A stretch of 38,002 bases of DNA from an uncultured Prochlorococcus sp. GTDB taxonomy: Bacteria; Cyanobacteriota; Cyanobacteriia; PCC-6307; Cyanobiaceae. The stretch's first letter is position 1. Every line of letters starts with the position of its first letter. Shown here one piece after another: positions 14,276 to 21,866 of this stretch. The stretch is taken from NCBI GenBank assembly GCA_902595175.1, contig CACJPB010000010.1, positions 1-38,002 of the forward strand, given 5' to 3'. Position numbers and translations under genes: made by a program. The notes under the pieces are model-generated. The model had not been told where the DNA came from and made no database searches. It saw nothing but the letters and a program-made list of their open reading frames with translations.

Positions 14276-14998
14276 TTAGTCATATGTTTTCGAAGAGTTC
14301 TCGAGTAATCCATTTAATTCTAAGAGTTCTTCTTTACTAAATTCTCTATATTCTCCTGTTGGCAAGTCTAACTTAATATTCATAATTCTTACACGCTTTA
14401 ATGATCGCACTCTATAACCTAAAGCCTCACACATTCTTCTAATCTGACGATTAAGTCCTTGAGTTAATATTATTTTAAAATTTTTTGGGCCCAATTGTTT
14501 TACGATACACTTTTTAGTTATTGTGCCAAATATTTCAACTCCATTACTCATGCTTTGAATAAAGTCTCTATTAATCTGACGATTAACTTTTACAATATAT
14601 TCCTTTTCATGATTATTTCTTGATCTTAGTATTTTATTTACGATATCTCCATCATTAGTTAAAAAAATTAATCCCTCACTAAGCTTATCTAATCTTCCTA
14701 CAGGAAAAATTCTTTTAGGATACTTAATAAAATCTATAACATTATTGGGTTCTACTTTTCTATCTGTTGTGCAAACAATCCCTACAGGCTTATTAAAAGC
14801 TAAGTATATGTTTTTTTGTCTAGTTGATTTTTCTATTTTTTGACCTTTAACTTCTACTTGATCACTTTCTTCTATTTTGGCACCAATTTCTGGAATTTTG
14901 CCGTTAATGGTTACTTTTCCTTCAAGGATTAATCTATCTGCTTCTCTTCTGGAACAATAGCCGACTTCGCTTAAATATTTATTTATTCTGGTAGCCAT
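14276..14998 (-). CDS. rluF: 23S rRNA pseudouridine synthase RluF
   Basis: A 240-aa protein. The S4 RNA-binding domain (1-60) starts INKYLSEVGYCSRREADRLI. The catalytic domain has the RsuA/RluB/E/F signature GRLDKLSEGLIFLTNDGD with catalytic Asp104, then HEKEYIVKVNR and LTQGLNRQIRRMCEALGY. The GLNRQIRRMCE and RIMNI segments match E. coli RluF, which modifies U2604 of 23S rRNA, more than RluB. The long basic tail of the E. coli enzyme is missing. Confidence 0.9.
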   Translation of the reverse strand: MATRINKYLSEVGYCSRREADRLILEGKVTINGKIPEIGAKIEESDQVEVKGQKIEKSTRQKNIYLAFNKPVGIVCTTDRKVEPNNVIDFIKYPKRIFPVGRLDKLSEGLIFLTNDGDIVNKILRSRNNHEKEYIVKVNRQINRDFIQSMSNGVEIFGTITKKCIVKQLGPKNFKIILTQGLNRQIRRMCEALGYRVRSLKRVRIMNIKLDLPTGEYREFSKEELLELNGLLENSSKTYD

Positions 14999-15143
14999 TT
15001 TGGATGTTTCTTTTTATCTGCACTAAATAATTAACTAATTTCCTTATATTTTAGTTCGAGAGCCAATTTTAGCTAATATTATCTTCATAAGATTTAAAAT
15101 TATTTTCATCAACCAGTTCTGTCGCAAAGATCTAACTCTCTTT

Positions 15144-15389
15144 CTAAGACCAAATTTTTTCAAGTTTCCTCCATCCCTGAGAAAGTAATCTTTCATAAAT
15201 TTCTCTAGCCAAATCTATTTCAACAGAAACTGTATTTGTCATTACTGGTGGTTTGTTTCCTGATCCTCCCACTATTTTTCCAGTATCAATAAACATATAC
15301 TCAAAAACTCCATCAACGCTCTTATCGTTTTTCATAAATCTTTTAACTTCTGATCTATTTAAATTAATCAACCAATAAGATTTAGCCAT
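15144..15389 (-). CDS. DUF1651 family protein
   Basis: An 81-aa protein with the family pattern: SYWLINLNRSEVKRF at the start and AREIYERLLSQGWRKLE at the end. Function unknown. It lies 32 bp downstream of the SRAP gene on the same strand. It is one of several DUF1651-like genes in the window (8365, 17908, 28188). Confidence 0.75.
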   Translation of the reverse strand: MAKSYWLINLNRSEVKRFMKNDKSVDGVFEYMFIDTGKIVGGSGNKPPVMTNTVSVEIDLAREIYERLLSQGWRKLEKIWS

Positions 15390-15421
15390 TAATCTAACCT
15401 TGGATTTAGTAAGCTTTCCAT

Positions 15422-16060
15422 TTAAAACAAACTCATTTGATCAGTTTCTTTTTTCTTTACATCTTCTAAAAGCCAACCATCAGGTGACCAACTCATCATG
15501 ATTGAAAATAATCCTTTTAATTCATCTACATCTTTAACTTGCTCTGTCCATTTTTCTTCATATCCATTAGGTATGATCACAGGCATGCGGTGATGTACAG
15601 GTTTAATTAAATCGTTTGGCTCAGTTGTTAAAACGCAGCAACTCTCAAGTTCTGCTCCATCTGATGAAGTCCACTTACTCCAAATTCCTCCCAACCAAAA
15701 AGTCTCATAATTTTCTTTTCGAACACGATATTTTTTTTCAAAAAAACCGCTCGCAGGTATTAGGCACCTTTTATTTTTCCAACTCCCACTAAATAATTTT
15801 TTTTCTTCTACGGTTTCTGATCTTGCATTAAATGGTCTTGGTCTCTCCTTATCAAACGGGTCTCTGGCCCAAGGAGAAATAAAGCCCCATGTCATAAAAG
15901 TAGTTTTAATTCTTCCTTCGTTTTTAATTACAAGAACAGGATCATAAGGTCTTATTAGACTTTGCGTATCATATTTAGAATCAAGTCCACTTGGATAGTC
16001 TTGTTTCAAAACCTTTGGCAACTTTTCAAATTTAGTTTTAAGCTCAAATCTTCCGCACAT
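15422..16060 (-). CDS. yedK: SRAP domain protein (YedK/HMCES), abasic-site DNA-protein crosslinker
   Basis: A 212-aa protein, full family length. After removal of Met1, Cys2 (MCGRFEL) forms a thiazolidine crosslink with abasic sites in single-stranded DNA. The other active-site residues are present: Asn78 in FNARSETV, Glu108 in ASGFFEKK and His157 in VHHRMPVI. The family shields abasic sites at replication forks. The C-terminal MSWSPDGWLL fits the domain end. Confidence 0.93.
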   Translation of the reverse strand: MCGRFELKTKFEKLPKVLKQDYPSGLDSKYDTQSLIRPYDPVLVIKNEGRIKTTFMTWGFISPWARDPFDKERPRPFNARSETVEEKKLFSGSWKNKRCLIPASGFFEKKYRVRKENYETFWLGGIWSKWTSSDGAELESCCVLTTEPNDLIKPVHHRMPVIIPNGYEEKWTEQVKDVDELKGLFSIMMSWSPDGWLLEDVKKKETDQMSLF

Positions 16061-16249
16061 TGATTTTTAAAATATTTTTAAAACTCACTTAAAAAACAGT
16101 AAATTTACCTTATTTTAGATCTACTTTCAGTTTTCTCAAATAAAAAACAATTTTTTGATCGTAGAAAATTTTTTTTCAAAATAATTAAAAAAAAATAATG
16201 ATATTTAAAAGCTTCCTCAAATTTAATTGGAATCTTTCAAAATCAAATT

Positions 16250-16396
16250 ATGACAGATCCAATTCTCTATTTATCTATGTTATTAGGACTTGGAGGAGTT
16301 CTTGTATTAATCTCTTCCTTTCATGATGATGACGATGGTGATGATGATGGAGAAAAATATATTTATAATCTTGAAGTAACTAACTTAGCGAGATAA
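16250..16396 (+). CDS. One-helix mini-protein with Asp-rich stretch, 48 aa
   Basis: MTDPILYLSMLLGLGGVLVL begins a membrane helix, followed by HDDDDGDDDGEKY and a short tail. Such helix-plus-acidic proteins are common in picocyanobacteria. No known function. The acidic part could bind divalent metal (inference). Confidence 0.55.
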   Translation: MTDPILYLSMLLGLGGVLVLISSFHDDDDGDDDGEKYIYNLEVTNLAR

Positions 16397-16646
16397 TTGA
16401 TTCTTTTATAAAGTTTTAGTTTTTGATGGAAATTGCTTGCAGTAACAGGCCGTCTTTAAATTAAGAGTTATGTAGGAGTAACGAGATTATTGCCTTACTT
16501 TTAAAAAATATCGAATTATTATATTTATTTTTAAATTAAGTTGTTGGTCCTCTATCCGTATATATTTGTGCCTTAAACCGTACTTCTTTATTAGTCGGTT
16601 GATAAGTATCCCTAGTTAGAACTTAGTTGTTACAGAAATAAATCAA

Positions 16647-16832
16647 GTGCCTTCAACACCAATAAAATCTTGTAATAAATATGTCTTGAGTTACAAAGAT
16701 TCATCAAATAAGACACATGAAGTTGGCTTCTATGCACGCGATGCATACGATTGCCTAATGCTTGCAAGAGAATTCAACTCTTACGTACATGACAATCCAG
16801 GATCTGTAATCAGAATCCAACAGAAATTTTGA
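16647..16832 (+). CDS. Conserved small hypothetical protein, 61 aa
   Basis: GTG start; the product reads MPSTPIKSCNKYVLSYKDSS and ends GSVIRIQQKF. Compact, with no membrane segment. The next gene follows after 11 bp with a good GAGG site, so the two form an operon. Function unknown. Confidence 0.65.
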   Translation: MPSTPIKSCNKYVLSYKDSSNKTHEVGFYARDAYDCLMLAREFNSYVHDNPGSVIRIQQKF

Positions 16833-16843
16833 GGAAATTAATT

Positions 16844-17008
16844 ATGAATTTAAAAAGATCCCCATTCGCAATTCAAGATAAAAATGCAAGAGATATTGAT
16901 AATACAAAAGATTATCCAACAATTGCAGATTTAATGAGAGAACAGAAAGTTCCACATAATGAAAGAAATACAGTTCACCACCGTAGAGATTTAGACTCCC
17001 TCGGTTAG
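16844..17008 (+). CDS. Small hypothetical protein, 54 aa
   Basis: Starts MNLKRSPFAIQDKNARDIDN and ends VHHRRDLDSLG. It is polar with no membrane segment. GAGG lies 9 bases upstream of the ATG and overlaps the upstream stop region, which supports the start and coupling. Confidence 0.6.
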   Translation: MNLKRSPFAIQDKNARDIDNTKDYPTIADLMREQKVPHNERNTVHHRRDLDSLG

Positions 17009-17076
17009 TTTACGAGAATGGTTATTTACTAATATTTAAAAATTAAAGGTCATGATTAATACTATTTTCGATTCAT

Positions 17077-17244
17077 TCATAAGATAATATTATCTTCTTC
17101 AAGTTTTTTTTTAAGCTCTATAGGCATATATGCAATATCTTTCTTTATTGCATTAATAGCATCTCTATACTTTTCAGGTTCAGCTAAAAGCATTTTTATT
17201 AAATTGTATTGACTTTCAATTTCTTCAGAAGAAAATTTTGCCAT
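17077..17244 (-). CDS. Small helical protein, 55 aa
   Basis: Starts MAKFSSEEIESQYNLIKMLL and contains EPEKYRDAINAIKKDIAYMP. It has strong helical periodicity and is soluble. No family named. It lies 57 bp downstream of DUF3303 on the same strand. Confidence 0.6.
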   Translation of the reverse strand: MAKFSSEEIESQYNLIKMLLAEPEKYRDAINAIKKDIAYMPIELKKKLEEDNIIL

Positions 17245-17301
17245 AAAAAATATTTACTACCCTTTTATATTAAATTAACAGTTAAACAGAAAGATTAACT
17301 A

Positions 17302-17613
17302 TTAGTTAGAGGCTGCCGCAATTTCTTTATGGACGGAAAGAAATTCTCTATCCGTTAAAACCGGCGTAACTTCAATTTCTACGCCAAAATTATCGACCCA
17401 GATACTACTCCATTTCCAAATGTTCTGATGATTTGAAGATTCAACTATTGCCCAACCATTAGCTCCCTCAGGATTTACTACTCGATTAAGAACTTTAAAA
17501 CCATCAAATTCATCACCTTCGCATCCTCCTTCAACAAAACCTGCAAAAGCTTCGGCCCCTTGCATATGACTTTCTTGATCTGGAAATTGCCAGTGAACGA
17601 TGTAAGTTTGCAT
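17302..17613 (-). CDS. DUF3303 family protein
   Basis: A 103-aa protein starting MQTYIVHWQFPDQESHMQGA, the typical start of this family, with VNPEGANGWAIVES and WKWSSIWVDNFGVEIEVTPV. DUF3303 proteins are small soluble ferredoxin-like domains of unknown role. Ends in VHKEIAAASN. Confidence 0.85.
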   Translation of the reverse strand: MQTYIVHWQFPDQESHMQGAEAFAGFVEGGCEGDEFDGFKVLNRVVNPEGANGWAIVESSNHQNIWKWSSIWVDNFGVEIEVTPVLTDREFLSVHKEIAAASN

Positions 17614-17717
17614 GAATAAAATTATTTTTTTAATTATTAATTATCGAATTTAAAAATTAAATAAAAAGTCTTTAAATACTAATTAAAAAGGGCTTAAGCC
17701 TAAAAGGGAAAAATAGC

Positions 17718-17740
17718 AAAAAAAAAGACTCTTACGAGCC
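17718..17740 (-). terminator. Minus-strand intrinsic terminator
   Basis: On the minus strand GGCTC-GTAA-GAGTC is followed by nine T's. It points away from the DUF1651-like gene at 17908, so it would end a minus-strand RNA starting between about 17745 and 17907, or antisense readthrough. Confidence 0.5.
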
Positions 17741-17757
17741 TAGGTGATGGGGACTCC

Positions 17758-17763
17758 TATAAT
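17758..17763 (+). promoter_or_regulatory. -10 box of the leader RNA
   Basis: Perfect TATAAT; no clear -35. It places a transcript start near 17770, about 140 bases ahead of the ATG at 17908. Confidence 0.5.
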
Positions 17764-17769
17764 GACAAA

Positions 17770-17905
17770 TTAAACAGAAACAAACAACCCCATCAATAGG
17801 TAATTTTAAATACTTATAAACACCATATGTAGTGCTAAGATTTTAAAGAGGTGGGTGATGGGGATTGTCCCGCTTTTTGATGGGGGCGAAGCTAACGCCC
17901 CTTTT
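17770..17905 (+). promoter_or_regulatory. Candidate attenuator/riboregulator leader
   Basis: The leader has CCCCATCA (17788-17795) and two complements TGATGGGG (17856-17863 and 17878-17885). The second overlaps the 5' arm GGGGCG (17883-17888) of a terminator hairpin. Pairing 17788 with 17878 would block the terminator; pairing with 17856 would free it. This is the layout of a transcription attenuator. A third TGATGGGG (17745) lies upstream of the promoter. No known riboswitch class was recognised. Confidence 0.45.
17883..17905 (+). terminator. Terminator just before the DUF1651-like start codon
   Basis: GGGGCG-AAGCTAA-CGCCCC followed by TTTT. GC-rich in an otherwise AT-rich region. The ATG of the next gene is 2 bp after the T-run, with no ribosome-binding site between. 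Confidence 0.75.
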
Positions 17906-17907
17906 AT

Positions 17908-18171
17908 ATGGAAAAATTTACTTTAATCAATAAAGCCAGATCAAGGATAAAAGTATTCCAACCTTTTGAAGATAGTTCTATGAACTCTTCTATGATTAAT
18001 GCAATTTTAATCTCTTATGGTTGCGTTTTTAAGCGATCAAGTAAGCCAGTTATGAAAGGCTCTAGGGTTGAATCTATAGAAGAAGCGAGAAACGAATATA
18101 AAAAACTATTGGAGGAAGGGTGGAAAAAAACTTATATATTCAATAGTTTTTTTAAAAAAATTGGTAAATAG
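17908..18171 (+). CDS. DUF1651-like small protein
   Basis: An 87-aa protein, paralogue of the gene at 8365. It starts MEKFTLINKARSRIKVF, has SKPVMKGSRVESIEEARNEY and ends EEGWKKT plus a short basic tail. Function unknown. It is preceded by a terminator and an alternative-pairing leader, so it is probably controlled by attenuation. There is no visible Shine-Dalgarno site. Confidence 0.7.
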   Translation: MEKFTLINKARSRIKVFQPFEDSSMNSSMINAILISYGCVFKRSSKPVMKGSRVESIEEARNEYKKLLEEGWKKTYIFNSFFKKIGK

Positions 18172-18240
18172 GTACTTTACCCAAAATTTGACATTATTAA
18201 AAATTAATTGCTAGATAAGCTTCAGAATGGAAGATTAAAC

Positions 18241-18408
18241 ATGAAAAATGACATTTATTCAAATATTAAAGATTCAGATGCTTTGGAAAGTTTTTTCGAA
18301 TGTATAACTTCTTGTAGCATCAATAATGAGGGAGTAGATTGCACAACAGCATGTTATGTAAAACATTTAGAACCAAACAATATCGATTATCCATTAAAAT
18401 TTTCGTAA
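18241..18408 (+). CDS. Twin CX3C small protein, 55 aa
   Basis: ATG at 18241 is preferred over a TTG at 18208. The product has ECITSCSINNEGVDCTTACY, i.e. C-x3-C-x8-C-x3-C, a pattern that could form a two-disulfide helical hairpin or bind metal. No signal peptide. No family named. Confidence 0.6.
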   Translation: MKNDIYSNIKDSDALESFFECITSCSINNEGVDCTTACYVKHLEPNNIDYPLKFS

Positions 18409-18441
18409 ACAAAACTTATTGATAATTGTTATACTTCGTTG

Positions 18442-18555
18442 ATGATATTTCCTCCTCCTCAAGTTATTTTTGGGCTATTGTTTTTGTCTATAGCAGTAGT
18501 TCTCATCTGGGATATTAGATACAATCCTTTTGGAGAAGATGAAGACGGAATTTAA
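18442..18555 (+). CDS. One-helix membrane mini-protein, 37 aa
   Basis: Starts MIFPPPQVIFGLLFLSIAVV, one helix, then an acidic end (GEDEDGI). The shape resembles small thylakoid proteins. It converges with the gene at 18559 with a 3-bp gap. Confidence 0.5.
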   Translation: MIFPPPQVIFGLLFLSIAVVLIWDIRYNPFGEDEDGI

Positions 18556-18558
18556 GCT

Positions 18559-18675
18559 TCAACTAGGAAGCTGATTTGTAGGTGGTGCGTGAAATCTCCG
18601 TTTCTTTCTTTTGAGTCTTTTGTAAGCGACTAAAGAGCCTAAAAATAACAATGTAATAGCTATTGAGTTAATCAT
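18559..18675 (-). CDS. One-helix membrane mini-protein with basic tail, 38 aa
   Basis: Starts MINSIAITLLFLGSLVAYKR; the helix is followed by KRLKRKKRRF and a proline-containing end. The positive tail would face the cytoplasm. No family named. Confidence 0.5.
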   Translation of the reverse strand: MINSIAITLLFLGSLVAYKRLKRKKRRFHAPPTNQLPS

Positions 18676-18852
18676 ATTAAGTAGTTTTATATATATAAAA
18701 ACAAATATGTTCTAAATATCAATGATTAAAGTTATTTTTCAAAAAGTGACTAATTATGTACTAATTTTTAATTATTAGCTTTGACATTAGGTACCCTAAA
18801 CAACAAAGAGAAAATACTTATCTGACCAAAAGTAATTGCTATACAATAAGAA

Positions 18853-18957
18853 TCACTTTTTCTTATTTCTCATTTGATATTGCAGAACAGCTTTTAGGTG
18901 TTGTACTTCTTTTTCTAAGGTCTCAATTCTTTTTTCTAGTTCTTCATTAGTTGCCAT
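18853..18957 (-). CDS. Coiled-coil mini-protein, 34 aa
   Basis: MATNEELEKRIETLEKEVQH continues as LKAVLQYQM. Leucines and isoleucines in heptad positions and dense E/K indicate a short parallel coiled coil (zipper). No function can be assigned. Confidence 0.5.
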   Translation of the reverse strand: MATNEELEKRIETLEKEVQHLKAVLQYQMRNKKK

Positions 18958-19103
18958 ATTTTTTTAGAGATAAATTCCTTGATATTTATACTATTAAAAA
19001 GATGACTTGTTACACATGGGAAATGTCTTTTAAGTAATAGAACCTATTGATGGGCATAATTTCTCTAGATAAATTATGCAGAGTATAAATTTAGGGGGAA
19101 TTT

Positions 19104-19247
19104 ATGAGTGGAGATTATGAGACACTAGAAATCAATCAACCTAAAATTACATATTTTCAGAAAAGATCAGAAAATAATACAGAATGGTTAGATGAATTAA
19201 TCAACCAAATTGAAGATATGAAAAACAATATATCCAAATCTGCTTAA
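19104..19247 (+). CDS. Small hypothetical protein, 47 aa
   Basis: Starts MSGDYETLEINQPKITYFQK after a strong AGGGGGAA site. The stop overlaps the next ATG (TAATG). It is the first gene of a tightly packed run leading to the metal-related genes, although membership of that operon is inferred from spacing only. Confidence 0.6.
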   Translation: MSGDYETLEINQPKITYFQKRSENNTEWLDELINQIEDMKNNISKSA

Positions 19248-19363
19248 TGACAGAAAAAGAGTTGAAGGAATTAGAGAAATTTGCAGAAGAAAATGGATAC
19301 AATGATGAGCTAAAAGATATATATTTAAGGGAAGTTATTGAAAGAAATAAAGAATACGAATGA
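19247..19363 (+). CDS. Small acidic helical protein, 38 aa
   Basis: Starts MTEKELKELEKFAEENGYND. It overlaps both neighbours (TAATG at its start, ATGA at its end), so translational coupling is likely. No family named. Confidence 0.55.
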   Translation: MTEKELKELEKFAEENGYNDELKDIYLREVIERNKEYE

Positions 19364-19590
19364 GATCTAATTTTCGACCAAACATTCGACTAGCCACAAA
19401 CATTCTTTTAGTTATTGGTACTTTTGCTATTGCTTTAAAGATTGCTCCAATAGCAGAGGTATATCAGGAAAAAAATTTATGTATTAAATATTTAAAACAT
19501 CAAATAGATCGAGACAAACTTATCAAAAGACTAAAAATAGTTAAACAAGCAAATCCATCTAGTATTTGTGACTCCATCCTTAAAAGTTAA
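19360..19590 (+). CDS. Small membrane-anchored or secreted protein, 76 aa
   Basis: Starts MRSNFRPNIRLATNILLVIG. It has one N-terminal hydrophobic helix and two cysteines in the soluble part (LCIKYL, SICDSIL), possibly one disulfide outside the membrane. No family named. The ATGA overlap with the gene before supports the start. Confidence 0.6.
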   Translation: MRSNFRPNIRLATNILLVIGTFAIALKIAPIAEVYQEKNLCIKYLKHQIDRDKLIKRLKIVKQANPSSICDSILKS

Positions 19591-19592
19591 AA

Positions 19593-20045
19593 ATGAAGAT
19601 TAAGTCATTTACCCCATTAATTGCAGTCTTTGGTACTTCATTTCTGATAACCATTTCATTGCTTAAAAGTTTCCAAATTTTTATGGGGATATCAATTTGC
19701 CTTTTAGCTATGCTCAAGCTTATGGATATTGAAGCTTTTGGAACAAGTTATAAGAAATATGATTTAATATCTTCTAAATTTGATGGCTGGATATATATTT
19801 ATCCTTTTTGCGAATTATTAATTGGAATAAGTTTTCTTAATTCTTCTCCACCCTCTTTAATTATTTTTATTGCTCTAATTTTAGGAATTTCTGGCATGAT
19901 TTCGGTATTTAAGGCAGTTTATTTGGATAAATTAAAATTAAATTGTGCATGTATTGGTGGATATGCAAAAACTCCTTTGGGAATTATTAGTTTTATCGAA
20001 AATCTTTTAATGGCAATTATGAGTGTCTTAATTTTTATTAAATAG
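19593..20045 (+). CDS. MauE/DoxX-like integral membrane protein
   Basis: A 150-aa protein with four predicted membrane helices (about 8-28, 28-45, 65-105, 128-148). LAMLKLMDIEAFGTSYKKYD and YPFCELLIGISFL, then LNCACIGGYAKTPLG, match the MauE-type branch of the DoxX superfamily found beside DUF411 genes. MauE helps thiol or redox maturation of periplasmic proteins in methylamine utilisation. Here it more likely serves the neighbouring metal proteins (inference). The CAC motif could be redox-active. Confidence 0.8.
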   Translation: MKIKSFTPLIAVFGTSFLITISLLKSFQIFMGISICLLAMLKLMDIEAFGTSYKKYDLISSKFDGWIYIYPFCELLIGISFLNSSPPSLIIFIALILGISGMISVFKAVYLDKLKLNCACIGGYAKTPLGIISFIENLLMAIMSVLIFIK

Positions 20046-20106
20046 CGATTTAATAAATTTTCATTTATGGTTAATTTAAATATTAAATTTAATCGTCGTA
20101 ATTATT

Positions 20107-20646
20107 ATGGCACTTAATAAAATATTTATTAAAAGAGGATTTTTAAATTATCTAATTTTTTCTGGAATTCTTTTTACAAATATAATTAATCCATATAAGA
20201 GTATTGCTTTAACTCAAGAAAATATAGATATCCCAAAAGTTGTTTCTTACAGATCAGCATCATGTGGTTGTTGCAAAAAATGGATCAATCATTTAAGAGC
20301 TAATGGATTAGAAGTTGTTGATAATATAGTTGAGGATGTTTCAGTAATTAAAAACCAATATCAAATTCCCAATAATCTGAGATCATGTCACTCTGCTCAA
20401 ATAGCTAACTATATGATTGAAGGACATGTCCCGATTGAATCAATCAACAAACTTTTTAGAGAAAAACCAAATATCAATGGAATAGCAGTTCCTGGCATGC
20501 CACTTGGCTCTCCAGGGATGGAAATACATTCTCTCGACTCGCACTCTCATAATTATGAGAACTACAAAGTAGTTTCATTTAGTAAAACTGGCAAAAGAAA
20601 AATATTTGACAAAATTTCTCCTAACAAAATCCCTACCGGAGAATAA
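20107..20646 (+). CDS. DUF411 metal-binding protein
   Basis: A 179-aa protein. The N-terminal helix (about 12-35) is a signal or membrane anchor. Then follow SASCGCCKKW (C53, C55, C56), LRSCHSAQIANYMIEGHVP and GIAVPGMPLGSPGMEI, the full DUF411 signature. DUF411 proteins are linked to copper or other metal resistance and are often near CopA-type genes. The extra HSLDSHSHNY stretch may add a metal site. In operon with MauE-like and DUF3721 genes. Confidence 0.88.
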   Translation: MALNKIFIKRGFLNYLIFSGILFTNIINPYKSIALTQENIDIPKVVSYRSASCGCCKKWINHLRANGLEVVDNIVEDVSVIKNQYQIPNNLRSCHSAQIANYMIEGHVPIESINKLFREKPNINGIAVPGMPLGSPGMEIHSLDSHSHNYENYKVVSFSKTGKRKIFDKISPNKIPTGE

Positions 20647-20649
20647 TGA

Positions 20650-20973
20650 ATGTATTTTATAAAGAGTTTAAAAATTCTCTCTTATTTCTTTCTTTTAATT
20701 TTTAATTTCAATTTTTATTCTATTGCTCATATGAAAGGAACTTTTAGTTCTGAGCAAGAGGCATTAACAAAATCATTAGAACTTGGTTGTAATGGCACAC
20801 ATAAAAACATGGACAAATGGCTTCCATGTGAAAATGAAAAAGAATTACATAAGTTCCTAAATAAAAAGGGATTAACTAGAGGAGATAATTTAGTGAGTAG
20901 CCTGGCATGGATTTTTATTGTATCTTCAAGCTTGGGAATATTATGGCTATCCATATTCAAAACAAAAAAATAA
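20650..20973 (+). CDS. DUF3721 membrane protein
   Basis: A 107-aa protein. N-terminal hydrophobic signal or anchor (about 5-25), then the DUF3721 core: FSSEQEALTKSLELGCNGTH, WLPCENEKELHKFL. A second helix is at the C-terminus (WIFIVSSSLGILWL). The two core cysteines are conserved in the family. It starts 4 bp after the DUF411 stop. Confidence 0.8.
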   Translation: MYFIKSLKILSYFFLLIFNFNFYSIAHMKGTFSSEQEALTKSLELGCNGTHKNMDKWLPCENEKELHKFLNKKGLTRGDNLVSSLAWIFIVSSSLGILWLSIFKTKK

Positions 20974-21233
20974 ATGAAAAGGTGAACTCAAATAAAAGAA
21001 AAATTCACAGAAAAATAACCTCAATTTCAGCAATCCCATTACTAATTACTATTGTATCTGGGACTATTTATAGTATTCTTCAGCCATTAGGGGTAGATGC
21101 TTTTTGGTTAATCAAATGGCATACAGGTAATTTTGGCATTATTAATTTGCAACCTTTCTACTCGATATTACTTGGTATAACATCAATAATCTCTATAATA
21201 TCTGGCCTTAGACTATTACAAAAAAGAACTTAG
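20943..21233 (+). CDS. PepSY-associated TM-like membrane protein
   Basis: A 96-aa protein if started at ATG 20943; it overlaps the previous gene by 31 bases. A GTG at 20982 is an alternative. RKIHRKITSISAIPLLITIV and the spacing to WHTG and a second hydrophobic helix resemble the PepSY-associated transmembrane segment found in ferric reductase-like and metal-related proteins. Last gene of the metal-related run. Confidence 0.6.
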   Translation: MAIHIQNKKINEKVNSNKRKIHRKITSISAIPLLITIVSGTIYSILQPLGVDAFWLIKWHTGNFGIINLQPFYSILLGITSIISIISGLRLLQKRT

Positions 21234-21262
21234 ATAAATTCTAAATAAGGACAAAAATCTAA

Positions 21263-21463
21263 TTAATTAATACTATTTGCTCCGCCACTGACTAAGAAAA
21301 TTATCGCTCCTAGTGCCATTGTTGCCACACCCATATAAGGGTATTTCTTAATTCTTGATTTGGTAATAGGAAGCCATGAAATGTATCTATCTGATTTATT
21401 TAATTCAAGTTTTTTTTGTCTAGGTGGCAATCCTAATTCCTCTCTTCTTTTAGCTTCACCCAT
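21263..21463 (-). CDS. DUF2839 family membrane protein
   Basis: A 66-aa protein with the family start MGEAKRREELGLPPRQKKLE and one C-terminal membrane helix (YMGVATMALGAIIFLV). The function is unknown; such proteins are widespread in cyanobacteria. A paralogue is at 23666. Confidence 0.85.
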   Translation of the reverse strand: MGEAKRREELGLPPRQKKLELNKSDRYISWLPITKSRIKKYPYMGVATMALGAIIFLVSGGANSIN

Positions 21464-21566
21464 AATCTTAAATTTATTTATATCTCAATATTAAAAATTA
21501 TGTTCTGCACCTGCGAGTTAATTTATTTAAAAAATAAGTCTTTAAAGAAGGATAAATTATTTAATT

Positions 21567-21713
21567 TTATTTAGCCTTCTTTAAATATAGATTCTTTGTA
21601 TTTGCCTGATCTGATGTAAATAACAAAATTAATATAGTTCCAACTAGGAATGAAAAAATCATTGTCAAACCAACAACTTCAACCATTTCACTAGGCAGAT
21701 AATTTAGAAACAT
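21567..21713 (-). CDS. One-helix membrane protein, 48 aa
   Basis: MFLNYLPSEMVEVVGLTMIF leads into a helix (SFLVGTILILLF). The first ATG (21713) is chosen; a TTG start at 21788 would add 25 residues but has no ribosome site. No family named. Confidence 0.5.
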   Translation of the reverse strand: MFLNYLPSEMVEVVGLTMIFSFLVGTILILLFTSDQANTKNLYLKKAK

Positions 21714-21866
21714 AATCAATAGATATCTTATTTTAAACTTAGCAATTGTATTTTTTATGTAAAGTAAGTATTCCGTCTTATATTTCAAAAAGAACTTTCT
21801 GAGACTTTTTAATCTTTTCTTATTTCTATCTTCAGGATAAATTTTTCCTAGTCCTTAAAAATTTTC

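Noticed and set aside
20727-20960. Minus-strand ORF opposite DUF3721
   Set aside because: Overlaps the DUF3721 gene fully and shows no domain.
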